Shown: piece after piece, positions 33,061 through 44,516 of the stretch | Numbering within the stretch: the stretch's first letter is position 1 | Layout of the letters: each line of letters starts with the position of its first letter | Source: Enterobacterales bacterium | Lineage (GTDB): Bacteria; Pseudomonadota; Gammaproteobacteria; Enterobacterales; Kangiellaceae | DNA: 64,000 nt | Direction of reading: 5' to 3' | Assembly: GCA_030949565.1 (NCBI GenBank) | Contig: JAUZSK010000071.1 | Location: forward strand, 1 to 64,000 | Made by a program: the position numbers and the translations under genes | The notes under the pieces: model-generated | Databases searched by the model: none | What the model was told of the DNA's origin: nothing | What the model saw: only the letters and a program-made list of their open reading frames with translations

Positions 33061-34383
33061 ATGAATTCTGCATGGTCGATAGAATTTAGTCGTATTGTTT
33101 TGGTGCTAGTCTCGACCTTGGTGTTTGGATTAGTGTCCGGCTATTGGTTATTGTCGGTGGCAGTCAATGGCGGCTTATATGTGGGTTGGAATGCCTATCA
33201 ACTTAGACGATTTGAGCGTTGGATTAGATCTGGTGCTCATACCGCCAGTGCGCCAGATGCGAGCGGTGTGTGGGAGCTTATTGTTCAACATATTTATCGC
33301 ACTCAAAAAGCCAACAAAGACCGTAAAAAACGTCTTGCCCAACTCGCTAGTCATTACCATGCAATTATGTCAGTACTGCCTGATGCGACGGTGGTTCTTA
33401 ACCAGAATTTAGAAGTGGAGTGGGTTAATAAAATATCTCAAAGCATGCTAGGGATTGACGCTAATCGCGATGTGGGGCAAAAATTTTCTAATATTGTTCG
33501 CGTGACGGATATTACTCGGCTGATTGAAAGCGCTCCGGATGCAGAGGAGATTGAAGTTGTTTCTCCAGCAGACATTAATAAGATGTTGGTGATAAAAAAA
33601 ATCCACTACGGTGAGGGGAAAATCTTAGTCACTGCGCGAGACATCAGTCAAAGGATCGCTCTGCAAAAGCTACGAAAAGCCTTTATCGCTAACGCATCAC
33701 ATGAGCTAAGAACACCGCTAACAGTTATATCGGGTTATTTAGAAATGCTAGTCGATGACGAGGAATTGCCGCCCAATCTAAACAATATTGTGCAAAACAC
33801 CTATTTGCAAGCGCAGCGAATGGATAATATTTTAGGCGATTTATTGGTGTTGTCAAAATTAGAAGAAAAGGGTTACTCGGAAACTAGTGGTGATATTTTA
33901 GATGTGCCTCAACTAATTAAACGCTTAGTAAATGATTTTCAAAAGACCAAAGCCAGATCGACTCATCGTATAGAATTTGATGTTACCGAGGGTCTTAAAG
34001 TTAAAGTCGTAGAATCAGAGTTTTATAGTCTATGTCAAAATTTAATCAGCAATGCAATTAAGTATTCACCGCCTGGGTCAAGTATAAGGATCGCTTGGGT
34101 GCTTTCCGATACAGCGGGTGCTTGTTTAAAAGTGACAGATAATGGCGTTGGTATAAAACCAGAACATTTGTCACGTTTAACTGAACGTTTTTACCGTGTC
34201 GATCAAAATACCACGCGTAAAGTCAATGGAACAGGTTTAGGTTTGTCCATAGTCAAGCATATCATCGAAAATTACGGCGGTTATTTAAATATCGAAAGTG
34301 AAATTGACAAAGGTTCTACTTTTACCACCTGCTTCCCAAGCTTTCGTGTCAGCTACCATCAGGACGCAAGCGATAAGGTGTGA
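33061..34383 (+). CDS. phoR: PhoR, phosphate-regulon sensor histidine kinase
   Basis: A 440-residue membrane sensor. Two N-terminal hydrophobic helices (about residues 8-45) are followed by a basic linker, a PAS domain (SVLPDATVVLNQNLEVEWVN), the H-box IANASHELRTPLTVISGYLE, the N-box LCQNLISNAIKYSPPGS, and G-boxes VTDNGVGIKPEHLSRL and GTGLGLSIVKHIIENYGG. PhoR lacks a large periplasmic domain and senses phosphate through PstSCAB-PhoU, all of which are encoded in this window. AGGA precedes the ATG. Confidence 0.95.
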   Translation: MNSAWSIEFSRIVLVLVSTLVFGLVSGYWLLSVAVNGGLYVGWNAYQLRRFERWIRSGAHTASAPDASGVWELIVQHIYRTQKANKDRKKRLAQLASHYHAIMSVLPDATVVLNQNLEVEWVNKISQSMLGIDANRDVGQKFSNIVRVTDITRLIESAPDAEEIEVVSPADINKMLVIKKIHYGEGKILVTARDISQRIALQKLRKAFIANASHELRTPLTVISGYLEMLVDDEELPPNLNNIVQNTYLQAQRMDNILGDLLVLSKLEEKGYSETSGDILDVPQLIKRLVNDFQKTKARSTHRIEFDVTEGLKVKVVESEFYSLCQNLISNAIKYSPPGSSIRIAWVLSDTAGACLKVTDNGVGIKPEHLSRLTERFYRVDQNTTRKVNGTGLGLSIVKHIIENYGGYLNIESEIDKGSTFTTCFPSFRVSYHQDASDKV

Positions 34384-34477
34384 ACACTTGCCCACCGATT
34401 AAAAAAGGCAAGAAATGATCGCTTTGTTAATCTGAAATCTCTAGTCCCAATACCCTTCAAACCTCCTCGTCACCGAT

Positions 34478-34506
34478 TTGTCATATTTTGTAATTTTTCT
34501 GACATT
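34478..34506 (+). promoter_or_regulatory. Candidate degenerate Pho box upstream of the repeat lipoprotein
   Basis: Three half-site-like octamers, TTGTCATA (34478), TTGTAATT (34488) and CTGACATT (34499), are spaced 10 and 11 bp apart and match CTGTCATA at 7, 5 and 6 positions. The phasing is imperfect, so this is weaker than the boxes at 41610 and 47202. Confidence 0.42.
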
Positions 34507-34565
34507 TTTATTTCCTACCCTAGTCAGGATTTTAAAATTCTAAAATATATCTAGTGGAGATAGTT

Positions 34566-37500
34566 ATGAAATTTAGCCAAATATTTTCTGGGGTGGCGGT
34601 TGTTTCGTTACTTGCGCTTAGCGGGTGCGGTGGCGATATTAATATTGTGGAGGGTGGTCAAACAACACCGATCAATACGCCCCCCCTCCTTCTAGTGGCT
34701 TTCAGTGCCCAAGCTTTGCAACAAAAATTAGCGCAATTGCTAGTTATGCCAATGTTTGTGAAATTACGGGCACTTTAACTGCTAATGCAACTTTGACTCG
34801 AAATGCATTGTGGGTCTTAAATGGTCGTGTTGCCGTTGGTAATGATCGCGCAAATTCTGCGGTATTAACCGTTGAGTCAGGTACAACTATTATCGGCCGT
34901 ACTGGCGATGATTTCTTGGTGGTTCGACGTAATTCGAAGATACAAGCCATTGGAACTCAGTCCGCACCTATTACCATGACTTCCTTTGAGGACATTACTG
35001 GTGCGGCAACGGGTATTGGCCAATGGGGCGGCTTAGTGCTACTCGGTAATGCTCCGACTAATTTATGTGACGGTCCAGATGCGGACCAGAATGCTTCAGC
35101 AACCGAATTGGCTAACTGTTCGGTTAATGCCGAAGGCAATGCTGGCTTATACGGTGGAGATAAACCAGCTGATGATTCCGGTATTTTAAACTATGTAGTT
35201 GTTAAATATGCCGGTAAAGCGCTTGGAAGTGGTGATGAGCTAAACGGTATTTCATTTGCTGGTGTGGGAAACGCAACCGTGGTTGACTATATTCAAGTGC
35301 ATGAAAATTTAGATGATGGTGTTGAATTTTTTGGTGGTACTGTCAATGTAAAGCATTTGGTTTTAACTGGTAATGGTGATGATGCTTTCGATTGGTCTTT
35401 TGGTTGGACTGGCATGGCTCAATTTGTTTACACTCAAGCCAACGATACGACCGGTAATCGTCAGATAGAAGCGGATAACGGTGAATTGCAACCCGGTGCT
35501 ACGCCTCAAACGGCACCTGTCATAGCAAACTTTACACTGGTGGGTGGTAATGTTCCTGCGGCTAACTCAGAAGGCATTCTTCTTCGCCACGGTACGGCAG
35601 GTGAGTTGCACAACATTGTAGTGACTGGCCCTACAGGTATGGGTGAATGCTTGGAAGTCGATAGTATGCCTGAAACTCAAGGGCATGCGCAGGATGGCAC
35701 TCTAACTATCGACCATACGGTGATTGCTTGTAACAATGGCGAAAACTTTAAAGGTAGCGCAACACCATCATTAACGACTGAGCAGTGGTTTTTGGGGCAG
35801 CTAGGCAATGTTGCTTACACTGACTCTTCCGCGCTTTCGATGGATGTTAATGGTTATATGCCTACAGCGACTTCGCCACTGCTTGGTGCGGGTGTTGACC
35901 CATCAACTTTCGATAGCTTTTTTGATTCGGTTAGTTATATTGGCGCGTTTGATGGCGTTAATGACTGGACTGAAGGTTGGACTGTTGGCGTTAGAGGTGG
36001 CTTCCCTGCTAATGTAAAAAGCGCCATGCAATTAGGTCTAGCTGCTGATGTTTCTTCTGAGTTTCCAAGTATCACGAGTAAGCCAGTGTATCGTCTTTCT
36101 CTCGACACTGTTTTTACTCAAGATACTACGTTAACTAACGATGCTATTTGGATTTTAAATGGTCGAACAGCTGTTGGAAACGATAGAGCTAATAATGCAA
36201 CACTTTATATCCAGCAGGGAACAACGGTCGTTGGAGAAACAGGTGATGATTTCTTGGTTGCACGACGAGGCTCTAAGATTAGTGCTGTTGGAACAAAAAG
36301 TGCGCCGATTATTCTTACCTCCATTCAAGATGTAACCGGTCAACCAACTGGTATCGGTCAATGGGGCGGGCTCGTTTGTTGGGTAATGCTCCGACTAATC
36401 TATGCGATGGCCCAGATGCCGATCAAATTGCTGATGCTGCTGAGTTGGCTGCATGTTCCGTCAATGCAGAAGGTAATGCTGGCTTATATGGCGGAGATAA
36501 AGTGGATGATGACTCCGGTACATTAAAGTATGTGGTGGTTAAATATGCCGGTAAAGCTTTAGGTAGCGGTGATGAACTTAATGGGATCTCTTTTGCCGGT
36601 GTTGGTAATGCAACCACCGTTGACTATATCCAGGTACATGAAAATTTAGATGATGGAGTGGAGTTTTTTTGGTGGTACGGTTAACGTTCGCCATGTGGTA
36701 TTGACGGGTAATGGCGATGATGCATTTGACTGGTCATTCGGTTGGGTTGGTAATGCGCAGTTTGTTTATACTCAAGCAAACAATAATACTGGTAATCGAC
36801 AAATAGAAGCGGACAACGGTGAACTGCAGCCAGCAGCTTTACCACAAACCAATCCGGTGATTGCTAACTTTACGCTGGTTGGCGGTAGTGTTGCGGCACA
36901 AAATTCAGAAGGTGTGTTACTGCGTCATGGTACCGCTGGTCGTTTGCATAACGTTTTGATTACTGGGCCAGTTGGTATGGGTGAATGTCTTGAAGTGGAT
37001 AGCATGGTTGAAACACAAACCCACGCGGAAGATGGCACTTTGGTAATGACCAATTCGATAGTTGCTTGTGAAAATGGTGAAAACTTTAAAGGCAATGCAA
37101 CGCCTACCTTGACTACCGAACAATGGTTCCTTGGTCAATCTGGTAATCAGGCCTTTACCACCACAGAAGCATTAAAATTACTTGCTGATGGTTATACACC
37201 CAAAGCGGGCTCACCTCTGCTAGGTAGTGGTTTGGATGTGGCAAGTACCTATTCTAATCCATGGTTTAAAACAACTGACTATATTGGTGCTTTTGATGGC
37301 AACACTAATTGGATGGAAGGCTGGACTTATGGTGTTAATTCCGGCATTCCTAAGAGTGTTGTTGCGGCAGATGTTCAAGGCCTAGCAGTGGATGTATCGG
37401 GCAGTTACCCAAGTATTACTGATAAGCCTGTTTATCGATTTAATCTTGATACATCCTTCATCACTGATGCTGTGTTAACCAACGATAAGCATTGGGTCAT

Positions 37501-38653
37501 TAAAGGTCGAACTGCGGTCGGCAATGACAATACGGATAACTCAACACTATACATTGAGCCAGGTACAACCATTATTGGCGAAGTGGGTGATGATTTCTTG
37601 GTTGCTCGTCGCGGATCAAAAATTCAAGCACTAGGTAGTGCCTCTTCACCTATTATCTTTACTTCAATTCAAGATATGACTGGTTTATTAACCGGAGTTG
37701 GTCAGTGGGGAGGTGTGGTTCTTTTAGGTAATGCGCCGACCAACCTTTGTGATGCCAATGGTGATGATGTGGCGACAGCTGCGGAGCTCGCTAACTGTGG
37801 TGTTAACGCGGAAGGTAATGCGGGTTTGTATGGCGGTGACCAACCACACGATAATTCCGGCGTACTACGTTATGTGGTGGTTAAGTATGCCGGTAAAACC
37901 GTTGCCAGCGGTGATGAACTTAACGGTATAACTTTTGCTGGTGTTGGCGATGCTACTAGTGTTGATTATATTCAGGTACACAAAAATCTTGATGATGGTG
38001 TTGAGTTCTTTGGTGGTACGGTTAATGTTCGCCATGTGGTTTTGACGGACAATGGTGATGATGCCTTTGACTGGTCATTTGGCTGGATTGGCAAAGCGCA
38101 ATATGTGGTAACAACACAGGATCCCGTTTTCGCTAATCGTGGTATTGAGGCGGACAATAGCGGGCTTCATCCGGCGGCAACTCCCCAAACTCACCCTCTA
38201 GTAGCTAATTTCACAATTATTGGTGCAGCCAGCGTTAATTCAGAAGGTATCTTATTACGACATGGTACAGCCGGCGATCTATATAACGTGATTGTTACCG
38301 GTCCGGCGCTGATGGGAGAGTGTTTAGAAGTCGATAATATGGTGGAAACACAAGGCCATGTTGCGGCGGGCGACTTAACCATGCAGAACTCTGTGATAGC
38401 TTGTGAAAATGGTGAAAATTTTAAAGGTAATGCAACACCGACCTTGACTACTGAAGCATGGTTTTTAGCCCAACCCGGTAATGCGGTTGAACCTAATATG
38501 GCCAGTGTGGTGACAGGTTATTTAACCAACACAATAAATCCAGCGATGGACATGAATGCTATTGATAGCTGGTTTGAAACAACAACCTATATCGGCGCGG
38601 TTCCGTCTAATAAGGATTGGACAGCTGGTTGGGTTACGGTTGGATTGCCTTAG
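34566..38653 (+). CDS. Large lipoprotein of three tandem ~447-residue repeats, probable beta-helix (three frameshifts)
   Basis: The lipoprotein signal is KFSQIFSGVAVVSLLALSGC. Three repeats of about 1.34 kb follow, starting near 34799, 36140 and 37484. Each repeat has VGND, GDDFLV(V/A)RR, IGQWGG, LGNAPTNLC, GLYGGD, YVVVKYAGK, GDELNGI, DDGVEFFGGTVN, DDAFDWSFGW, LRHGTAG, GECLEVD and ENFKG. The regular short strands suggest a right-handed beta-helix. Conserved Cys pairs could form disulfides. Frameshifts: C7 at 34680-34686 (one C missing), TTT at 36375-36377 (one T missing), T7 at 36664-36670 (one extra). Corrected length is about 1362 residues. It lies between phoR and a TonB-dependent receptor with a possible Pho box upstream, so a surface ligand-binding partner of the receptor is plausible; no enzymatic motif is seen. 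Confidence 0.78.
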
Positions 38654-38687
38654 TAATTAATAACTAGTTATTAGTTTTGGCTTTTGG

Positions 38688-38722
38688 AAGAAAAAATAGG
38701 GTGTCAAACCTTATTTTTTCTT
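38688..38722 (+). terminator. Weak stem-loop between the repeat lipoprotein and the receptor gene
   Basis: AAGAAAAAATAGG (38688-38700) can pair with CCTTATTTTTTCTT (38709-38722) with one bulge and an 8-nt loop. The stem is AT-rich and ends in a T-rich tract, so partial termination is possible, leaving the receptor with less transcript or its own promoter. Confidence 0.5.
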
Positions 38723-38795
38723 TTCTGAAAATGCTAGTCCAGATTTTATCCGTTGGATCAAGCTTTAGAAAACATTACATGGTTCGGAGTAAAAG

Positions 38796-41457
38796 ATGAA
38801 TAGTTCTAATTTTATAATAAAGGCCGTTAGTGCGGCAGTCAGTTTTGTATTGCTAAGCAGCCTTCCTGGAGTCGTTTTTAGCGCAGAACAAGATGAAGAA
38901 AAGAAACAGCCCATTGAAGAGGTTGTGGTCACAGGCAGTCGCTTACAAGGTAGCGCACAAGCCGTATTGGAAGAGCGAAAAAATCAAGCATTTGTGGCTG
39001 ATATTCTTGGCTCTGACCAGATTTCTAGAACTGGTGATAGTGATGCGGCCTCTGCGTTGCGTCGTGTAACCGGTTTAACCTTAGTGGATGATAAATTCAT
39101 TTATATTCGGGGTTTGGGGGAGCGTTATTCAGCAACTCTGTTAGACGGTATGACCGTACCGAGCCCTGACCCCACAAGAAGTGTTTTGCCACTTGATATG
39201 TTTCCTTCAAATATCATTGAAAGCCTTAATGTTCAGAAAGCTTATTCACCCAATCTACCAGCGCATTTTGCTGGCGGCAATGTGGATATTCGAATTAAAT
39301 CAATTCCCTCAGAATCTTTTTTTAATGTAGAAGGAGAGTTAGGAATTAATGGCGATAACTTTAGTAATACGCCTTGGTATAGTGGAGGTGGTAACGACTA
39401 TTTAGGTCAGGATGATGGAACTCGGGCACTTCCTAGCGCTTTTCAATCAGCCTTTGCCGATCAGGGCATATCAAATTTACCCAATAGTGAGTCGGTTGCT
39501 TTACTATCATCTTTAAACAGAAACTTCTCTTCAAAATCGGTTAAGGTCGATCCTAATATGGCTGCCAGCTTATCTTACGGTGACCGATTTGAGCTCTCCA
39601 ATGATATGGTCGTCGGCTTTATCGGCGCTGTGTCCTATAAAAACAAATGGCAAGTGAGTAACGAAAGAAACGTTAATAACTTAGCTAGAAGCGGCGATAA
39701 AATTACTATCAATGAATTTGTTGATGGCGATTCTACACAACACAATGTAAAACTAAGCGGAATGTTTAATATTGGCATCGATATTAACCAAAATCATCAT
39801 TTTGAACTTAACAACCTATTTCTAAGAGATACTCGTGATCGTTTGCGTGATCGATTATTGGAATCAACTAATACTATCAACGAGCCCAACGAGTCTAGAC
39901 GGCAACTCGATGTTGCCTATGAAGAGCGAGAGATGGTTTCTTCACAATTAAAAGGTAAACATAATTTTGAACAATGGCATAATTTGGGAGTTGATTGGTA
40001 TTATGCTAAAAGTAAAGCGAAAAGGCGTGCTCCGGGCGGATTGGAAACTTTTTTCCGTCTTGATTTAATTAATAACCAATTGGTGGAGCAGTTAGCGAAT
40101 GATGTTAATACGCATTACACTTTTCAATATCTGGATGATGATGTCACCGATTATGGTGGCAATGTATCCATGCCATTTTATTTTGGTGAAAAGATGCTAG
40201 AGCTCAAAGCTGGGGCTGATTTTATACAAAAAACACGAACCGCAGAAAGTATTGACATCGCGGTACAGACCTTTGCCATCCCATCCCAGTATCTTATGGG
40301 TAGTGATTATTCTCAAATTTTATCCAATGCTAACCTTGCACAAAGTGATTTTACTGTTCGGTTAGATGACCAAACATCAGGTGGCGACAAATATAAAGCA
40401 GCGGCCCTAAATGATGCGATTTATCTTATGGCGGATATTGATTTTGGTAATAGCTGGCGCTTAACAGCCGGCGCTCGTTACGAAAATTTCCGTCAGTTAG
40501 CGGTCCCTTTTAGACCCCATAGCTCTCTCTTTGATGTGGGAGGTCAAGCACTCGCTAACCTACCGTTTAAAGAAGATAAGTTGTTTCCTTCTTTCGCCGT
40601 TACCTACGTTATTGACAGCACCAAGCAATGGCGTTTTAACTATAGCCAAACCGTTATTCGGCCTGATATTAGAGACATTTCAGCCAGTTTCTATGTTGAT
40701 CCTTTGACCGAATTTCTAGTGCGAGGTTCGACCTCACTTCAAAGTTCAGCGGTTGAAAATACTGATGTAAGGTTTGAATGGTATTTTGAATCGGGAGAAA
40801 ATTTGTCGCTTGCGCTGTTTCGAAAATCCATTGATAGCCCGATTGAAATGATTGAACTACCGAGTGCCACAGAAGGGGCTCCTCAATTGCTAACGGCTAA
40901 TGCTAAAGATGGTGTAGTACAAGGTATTGAAGCTGAGTTCCTCAAAGACCTGACCTTTATTGATGATCAATATTCCAATATCTTTATTTCCGGAAATTTA
41001 ACGTTATCTGATTCCGAAGTTAATATTTGTTCAACCTCAACCTCTGGTAGCGCTTGTCTGTTTGAAGAGCAGTTAAGAGAGGCATTAAATACCACTGAAA
41101 GTGTTACTTTCGGTTATTACTAACAATCAACGTGGATTAATAGGCCATTCAAAATGGGTTGCTAATCTACAGCTTGGATGGGACGCCGATAACGGTGAGC
41201 ATTCGGCGACCTTAGTGTATAACGTGTTTGGCCCAAGAATTATAGTACCTGGTGTCAGCGGGTTTGAAGATGCAAAAGAACAACCTTTTCATTCTTTGGA
41301 TGCTATATACACTTGGTATGTTAGTTATGACAGCAAGCTTAAAGTTAAATTAAAAAATATTCTTCATGAAAGTAAAGTCATCCAACAGGAAGGCATTGAC
41401 ATACTTAATAAATCGGTAGGTACTGAATTAACAGTGGTTTTTAGTACGGACTTCTGA
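38796..41457 (+). CDS. TonB-dependent outer-membrane receptor (C-terminal frameshift)
   Basis: The signal peptide ends near LPGVVFSAEQ, then comes a TonB box-like PIEEVVVTGSR. The plug domain shows ALRRVTGLTLVDDKFIYIRG and LDGMTVPSPDPTRSVLPLDM, typical of large receptors for unusual substrates. The barrel runs to the end. The frame stops at 41123; a shift near 41111-41113 (one T extra in CTTTCGG) continues as SVITNNQRGLIGHSKWVANL, the conserved NNQR...GHS strand, to TGA at 41457, giving about 887 residues. Context (phoBR upstream, a TonB operon downstream with a Pho box) points to uptake of phosphate or an organophosphorus compound; the substrate is inference. Confidence 0.9.
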
Positions 41458-41474
41458 TTTAAATTACTCAATTT

Positions 41475-41499
41475 GCGGAGCTTAGCTCCGCTTTTTTTT
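41475..41499 (+). terminator. Rho-independent terminator after the receptor gene
   Basis: A perfect 7-bp GC-rich stem, GCGGAGC (41475-41481) and GCTCCGC (41485-41491), with a TTA loop and a T8 tract. It ends the receptor transcript 18 bp after its stop. Confidence 0.93.
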
Positions 41500-41609
41500 G
41501 TTAACGGGTATGTAAGCGTCTTATAAAAGTATATTAGTGCTGGATAAGTTGTCATATTTTAGCAATTTCTAGAAATAATTCGATTCAATATTGGCTTGCA
41601 GTATGAACT

Positions 41610-41650
41610 CAATCATAAAGCTGTCATAAACCTGTAAAATACTTGTAACA
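41610..41650 (+). promoter_or_regulatory. Pho box array upstream of the TonB operon
   Basis: Four half-sites at exact 11-bp spacing: CAATCATA (41610), CTGTCATA (41621), CTGTAAAA (41632) and TTGTAACA (41643). The second is a perfect half-site. An extended array of this kind suggests binding of two PhoB dimers. It lies 87 bp upstream of the DUF3450 gene and implies phosphate control of the whole six-gene operon. Confidence 0.8.
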
Positions 41651-41736
41651 TTTAACTCTTATACTCCTGCCAATTAGATTTTCAAGCCATGCTTGGTCAC
41701 TGTAGACCATTATTTAAAATATTGAGGATTACTCCA

Positions 41737-42507
41737 ATGAAATTTTCACCCCTTGCGATATCGCTAGCGATTATTACTATTTCTTTCGCTAGTAATGGAC
41801 AAAGCGCTGAAAAAGAAGAATTGAAAGAAGCTGTTAAAGGGGGCTCTATTATTAGCCAATCAGCGATTAATTCACAAAAGAAAATTGACCAACTTGCTGG
41901 ACAGATTCAGGACAAATTTATTCAATTTAAAATGATTTCTAAAGAAGCGGACGGTTTAAAAGTCTTTAATATTCAAATGAAAAGGCAAATTAAGAGTCAG
42001 ATAAAAGAATTGAAACGTTTGGATGATGCGATGGATCAGGTGACTATCATAGAACGACAAATTACGCCTTTAATGTTACGGATGATCGATGGGTTGAAAG
42101 AGTTCGTTAGCTTGGATGTTCCTTTTTTGGAAGAAGAAAGAGTCAAACGTATTCAACGTTTACGCTCCATGATGGACCGAGCTGATGTCACTGTATCTGA
42201 AAAATTTCGGCGCGTGCTAGAAGCTTACCAAGTGGAAGTCGATTACGGTAGAACAATTGAGGCTTATTCTGGTAACGCTGTAGTTGAAGGTAAAGAACAA
42301 CAAGTTAATTTTCTAAGGATTGGTCGAGTCGCATTTATTTATCAAACCCGCGACCATAACAAAATGGGTCTTTGGGATCAGAAGGCTAGGGCTTGGGTAA
42401 GTCTTGGTAGTGAATATCGAACTCAGATTATTAAAGGGCTACGCATGGCTAAAAAGCAGTTAGCGCCCGATATGCTTATTGTACCTGTATCTGCTCCAGA
42501 AGCTTAG
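41737..42507 (+). CDS. DUF3450 family periplasmic coiled-coil protein
   Basis: A 256-residue protein with a signal peptide (SLAIITISFASNGQSAE) and a long charged coiled-coil helix through residues 30-150 (KKIDQLAGQIQDKFIQFKMI onward). The C-terminal part has VDYGRTIEAYSGNA, LRIGRVAFIYQT and KMGLWDQKARAWV, conserved in DUF3450. The family is almost always encoded just ahead of a MotA/TolQ/ExbB-like gene in TonB2-type operons, as here, so it is probably a periplasmic accessory of the energy complex. ATG 41737 follows GAGGA. Confidence 0.85.
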   Translation: MKFSPLAISLAIITISFASNGQSAEKEELKEAVKGGSIISQSAINSQKKIDQLAGQIQDKFIQFKMISKEADGLKVFNIQMKRQIKSQIKELKRLDDAMDQVTIIERQITPLMLRMIDGLKEFVSLDVPFLEEERVKRIQRLRSMMDRADVTVSEKFRRVLEAYQVEVDYGRTIEAYSGNAVVEGKEQQVNFLRIGRVAFIYQTRDHNKMGLWDQKARAWVSLGSEYRTQIIKGLRMAKKQLAPDMLIVPVSAPEA

Positions 42508-42532
42508 ATGAATAATTTTAGGATATAAACTC

Positions 42533-43915
42533 ATGAAAAACCGATTAAATTGCAAAAAAGTTAGCCAACTAGTTATTACTATCCTGGCATTCGCATCTTT
42601 ATCAGGCGTCGCATTCGCAAAAGAAAAAGAGAACAGTCTCGATAGCTTGCTTGCCAAATTAAAGCAGGGTGAGTATCAGCAGTCGATAGATAATAAAAAG
42701 AGAGAGTCTGAGTTTGTAGAGCAAAAATCTCAGCAAAATAGAATGCTAAGTACTGCCATAAATAACCGAGATCAACAAGCAAAAATATCGAACCAATTAG
42801 AAACCAAGTTTGAAGAAAACGAGCAAAAAGTTTCGGTTAAAGATGAAGCTTTAAACAAACGTCTCGGCTCACTTAAAGAATTGTTTGGAGTGTTGCAACA
42901 GGTTTCTGGAGATGCGAGTAGCAAGTTTAAGACCTCTATTATTTCCGCAGAATATACTGGTCGTGAAGTCTTCTTTGACAAGCTAGCTAAAAAGATGGGA
43001 TCGTCTTCGCAGTTGGCTTCTATCGAAGAAATAGAAAAGGTTTGGTATGAATTAGCTAGAGAAATGGTTGAGTCTGGCAAGGTTAAACGCTTTGAAAAAG
43101 AGGTTACTTTAGCCGATGGTAGTAAAAAAATTAAATCCATTATAAGAGTTGGTACCTTTAACCTTGTGTCGGACGGAGAGTATTTGGAGTGGTTAAACGC
43201 TACGGGAACCATCGCTGAGCTAATTAGGCAACCCAGTAGTCGTTTTCTAGATACCATTAACCCGTTAGAAGAGGCGACTTCTGGCGTGGCCGAATTCGCG
43301 CTTGATCCAACTGGAGGAAGTATTCTTGGTTTATTAGTACAGGCACCGGATAATCTCGAAAGAGTTGAGCAAGGTGGGACTGTTGGTTATGTCATTTTGG
43401 CTTTAGGTTTTATTGCCTTTTTGATTGCCATTGAACGCTATATTAGTTTGTTCATCACAGAGCAAAAAGTGACCAGGCAGTTAAAAGCAAGTCAGCTAGA
43501 ATTAAATAATCCACTGGGTCGAGTGCTGAAAGTAAAAGAAAAATATAGTCAAGTTGCAACCGACACTCTAGAGCTTAAATTAAGTGAAGCGATTCTAAAG
43601 GAAATACCCGCCCTAACTAAAAGAATCACCTTTGTTAAAATTATTTCGGTGGTTGCGCCTCTATTGGGTTTACTTGGAACTGTAACCGGCATGATTACCA
43701 CTTTCCAGGCCATTACATTATTTGGTACCGGTGACCCTAAACTAATGGCTGGGGGTATTTCCACAGCACTAGTCACCACCGTATTAGGGTTAGTAGTCGC
43801 AATACCTACCGTAATGCTTTTCACTTGGTTAAACACAAGAAGTAAAGGCATAATCCATATTTTACAAGAGCAAGCAGCAGGTATTATTGCAGAAAGAGCT
43901 GAGCAGGAGGCTTAA
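42533..43915 (+). CDS. TtpC-like MotA/TolQ/ExbB proton channel family protein with large periplasmic extension
   Basis: A 460-residue protein. After a signal-like start there is a periplasmic coiled-coil domain (residues 30-270), then a membrane helix VGYVILALGFIAFLIAIERY, a cytoplasmic loop and two further helices with FVKIISVVAPLLGLLGTVTGMI and ISTALVTTVLGLVVAIPTVM. This is the layout of TtpC, a fourth component that TonB2 systems of Vibrio and relatives need in addition to ExbB2 and ExbD2. AGGA precedes the ATG; the ExbB gene begins 2 bp after the stop. Reading frame intact. Confidence 0.9.
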   Translation: MKNRLNCKKVSQLVITILAFASLSGVAFAKEKENSLDSLLAKLKQGEYQQSIDNKKRESEFVEQKSQQNRMLSTAINNRDQQAKISNQLETKFEENEQKVSVKDEALNKRLGSLKELFGVLQQVSGDASSKFKTSIISAEYTGREVFFDKLAKKMGSSSQLASIEEIEKVWYELAREMVESGKVKRFEKEVTLADGSKKIKSIIRVGTFNLVSDGEYLEWLNATGTIAELIRQPSSRFLDTINPLEEATSGVAEFALDPTGGSILGLLVQAPDNLERVEQGGTVGYVILALGFIAFLIAIERYISLFITEQKVTRQLKASQLELNNPLGRVLKVKEKYSQVATDTLELKLSEAILKEIPALTKRITFVKIISVVAPLLGLLGTVTGMITTFQAITLFGTGDPKLMAGGISTALVTTVLGLVVAIPTVMLFTWLNTRSKGIIHILQEQAAGIIAERAEQEA

Positions 43916-43917
43916 TC

Positions 43918-44445
43918 ATGCTAAGTCTGTACGAATCTTTTGATATGATTCGCGAGTTTTTAGAAACTGGTGGATTGGTTTTAAACTATATTGGGCTTCT
44001 CATTTTTGTAATGTGGGTGCTAATTATAGAAAGAATATTTTACTTGAAATTTGTGTATCAGCCCTATAAGCGTACTGTGATTAATCAATGGAATGCCCGC
44101 AGCGATCGAAACTCATGGTATGCCGATCAAATTAGAATCAAGATGATAGGCTGTGCTAGAAGTTCACTAAATCAGTCCTTACCAACTATACAGGCTTTTG
44201 TTGCACTTTGCCCTTTGTTAGGTTTGCTTGGCACGGTCACCGGAATGATAGAAGTATTTGATGTAATGTCCATATCAGGAAGTGGTAATGCAAGACTGAT
44301 GGCATCCGGTGTTTCTAAAGCAACTATACCGACTATGGCGGGAATGGTTGGCGCATTATCAGGTGTTTTTGCCTCTAGTTGGTTAAAGCGGACGGCTAAA
44401 ACAGAAACTGAATTTTTAGAAGATAAATTATTGCTAGATCACTAG
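43918..44445 (+). CDS. exbB: ExbB-type proton channel subunit
   Basis: A 175-residue compact ExbB2 homologue with three membrane helices: NYIGLLIFVMWVLIIERIFY, then the conserved pair in ALCPLLGLLGTVTGMIEVFD and GVSKATIPTMAGMVGALSGV. ExbB2-like proteins lack the long N-terminus of E. coli ExbB, as here. GGAGG lies before the ATG, within the end of the upstream gene. With ExbD and TonB it should convert the proton gradient into pulling force on the outer-membrane receptor. Confidence 0.92.
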   Translation: MLSLYESFDMIREFLETGGLVLNYIGLLIFVMWVLIIERIFYLKFVYQPYKRTVINQWNARSDRNSWYADQIRIKMIGCARSSLNQSLPTIQAFVALCPLLGLLGTVTGMIEVFDVMSISGSGNARLMASGVSKATIPTMAGMVGALSGVFASSWLKRTAKTETEFLEDKLLLDH

Positions 44446-44516
44446 GTGTAGCAACAAGCTGTTTGATAGTAATGATAATTTCTTACATAAACTAAAGAAT
44501 TTAAGAGGATAAGGTA

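Noticed and set aside
42772..43257. 161-residue minus-strand frame inside the TtpC-like gene (and similar antisense frames such as 50665-51222)
   Set aside because: Antisense shadows of well-supported membrane protein genes; no domain and no start signal.
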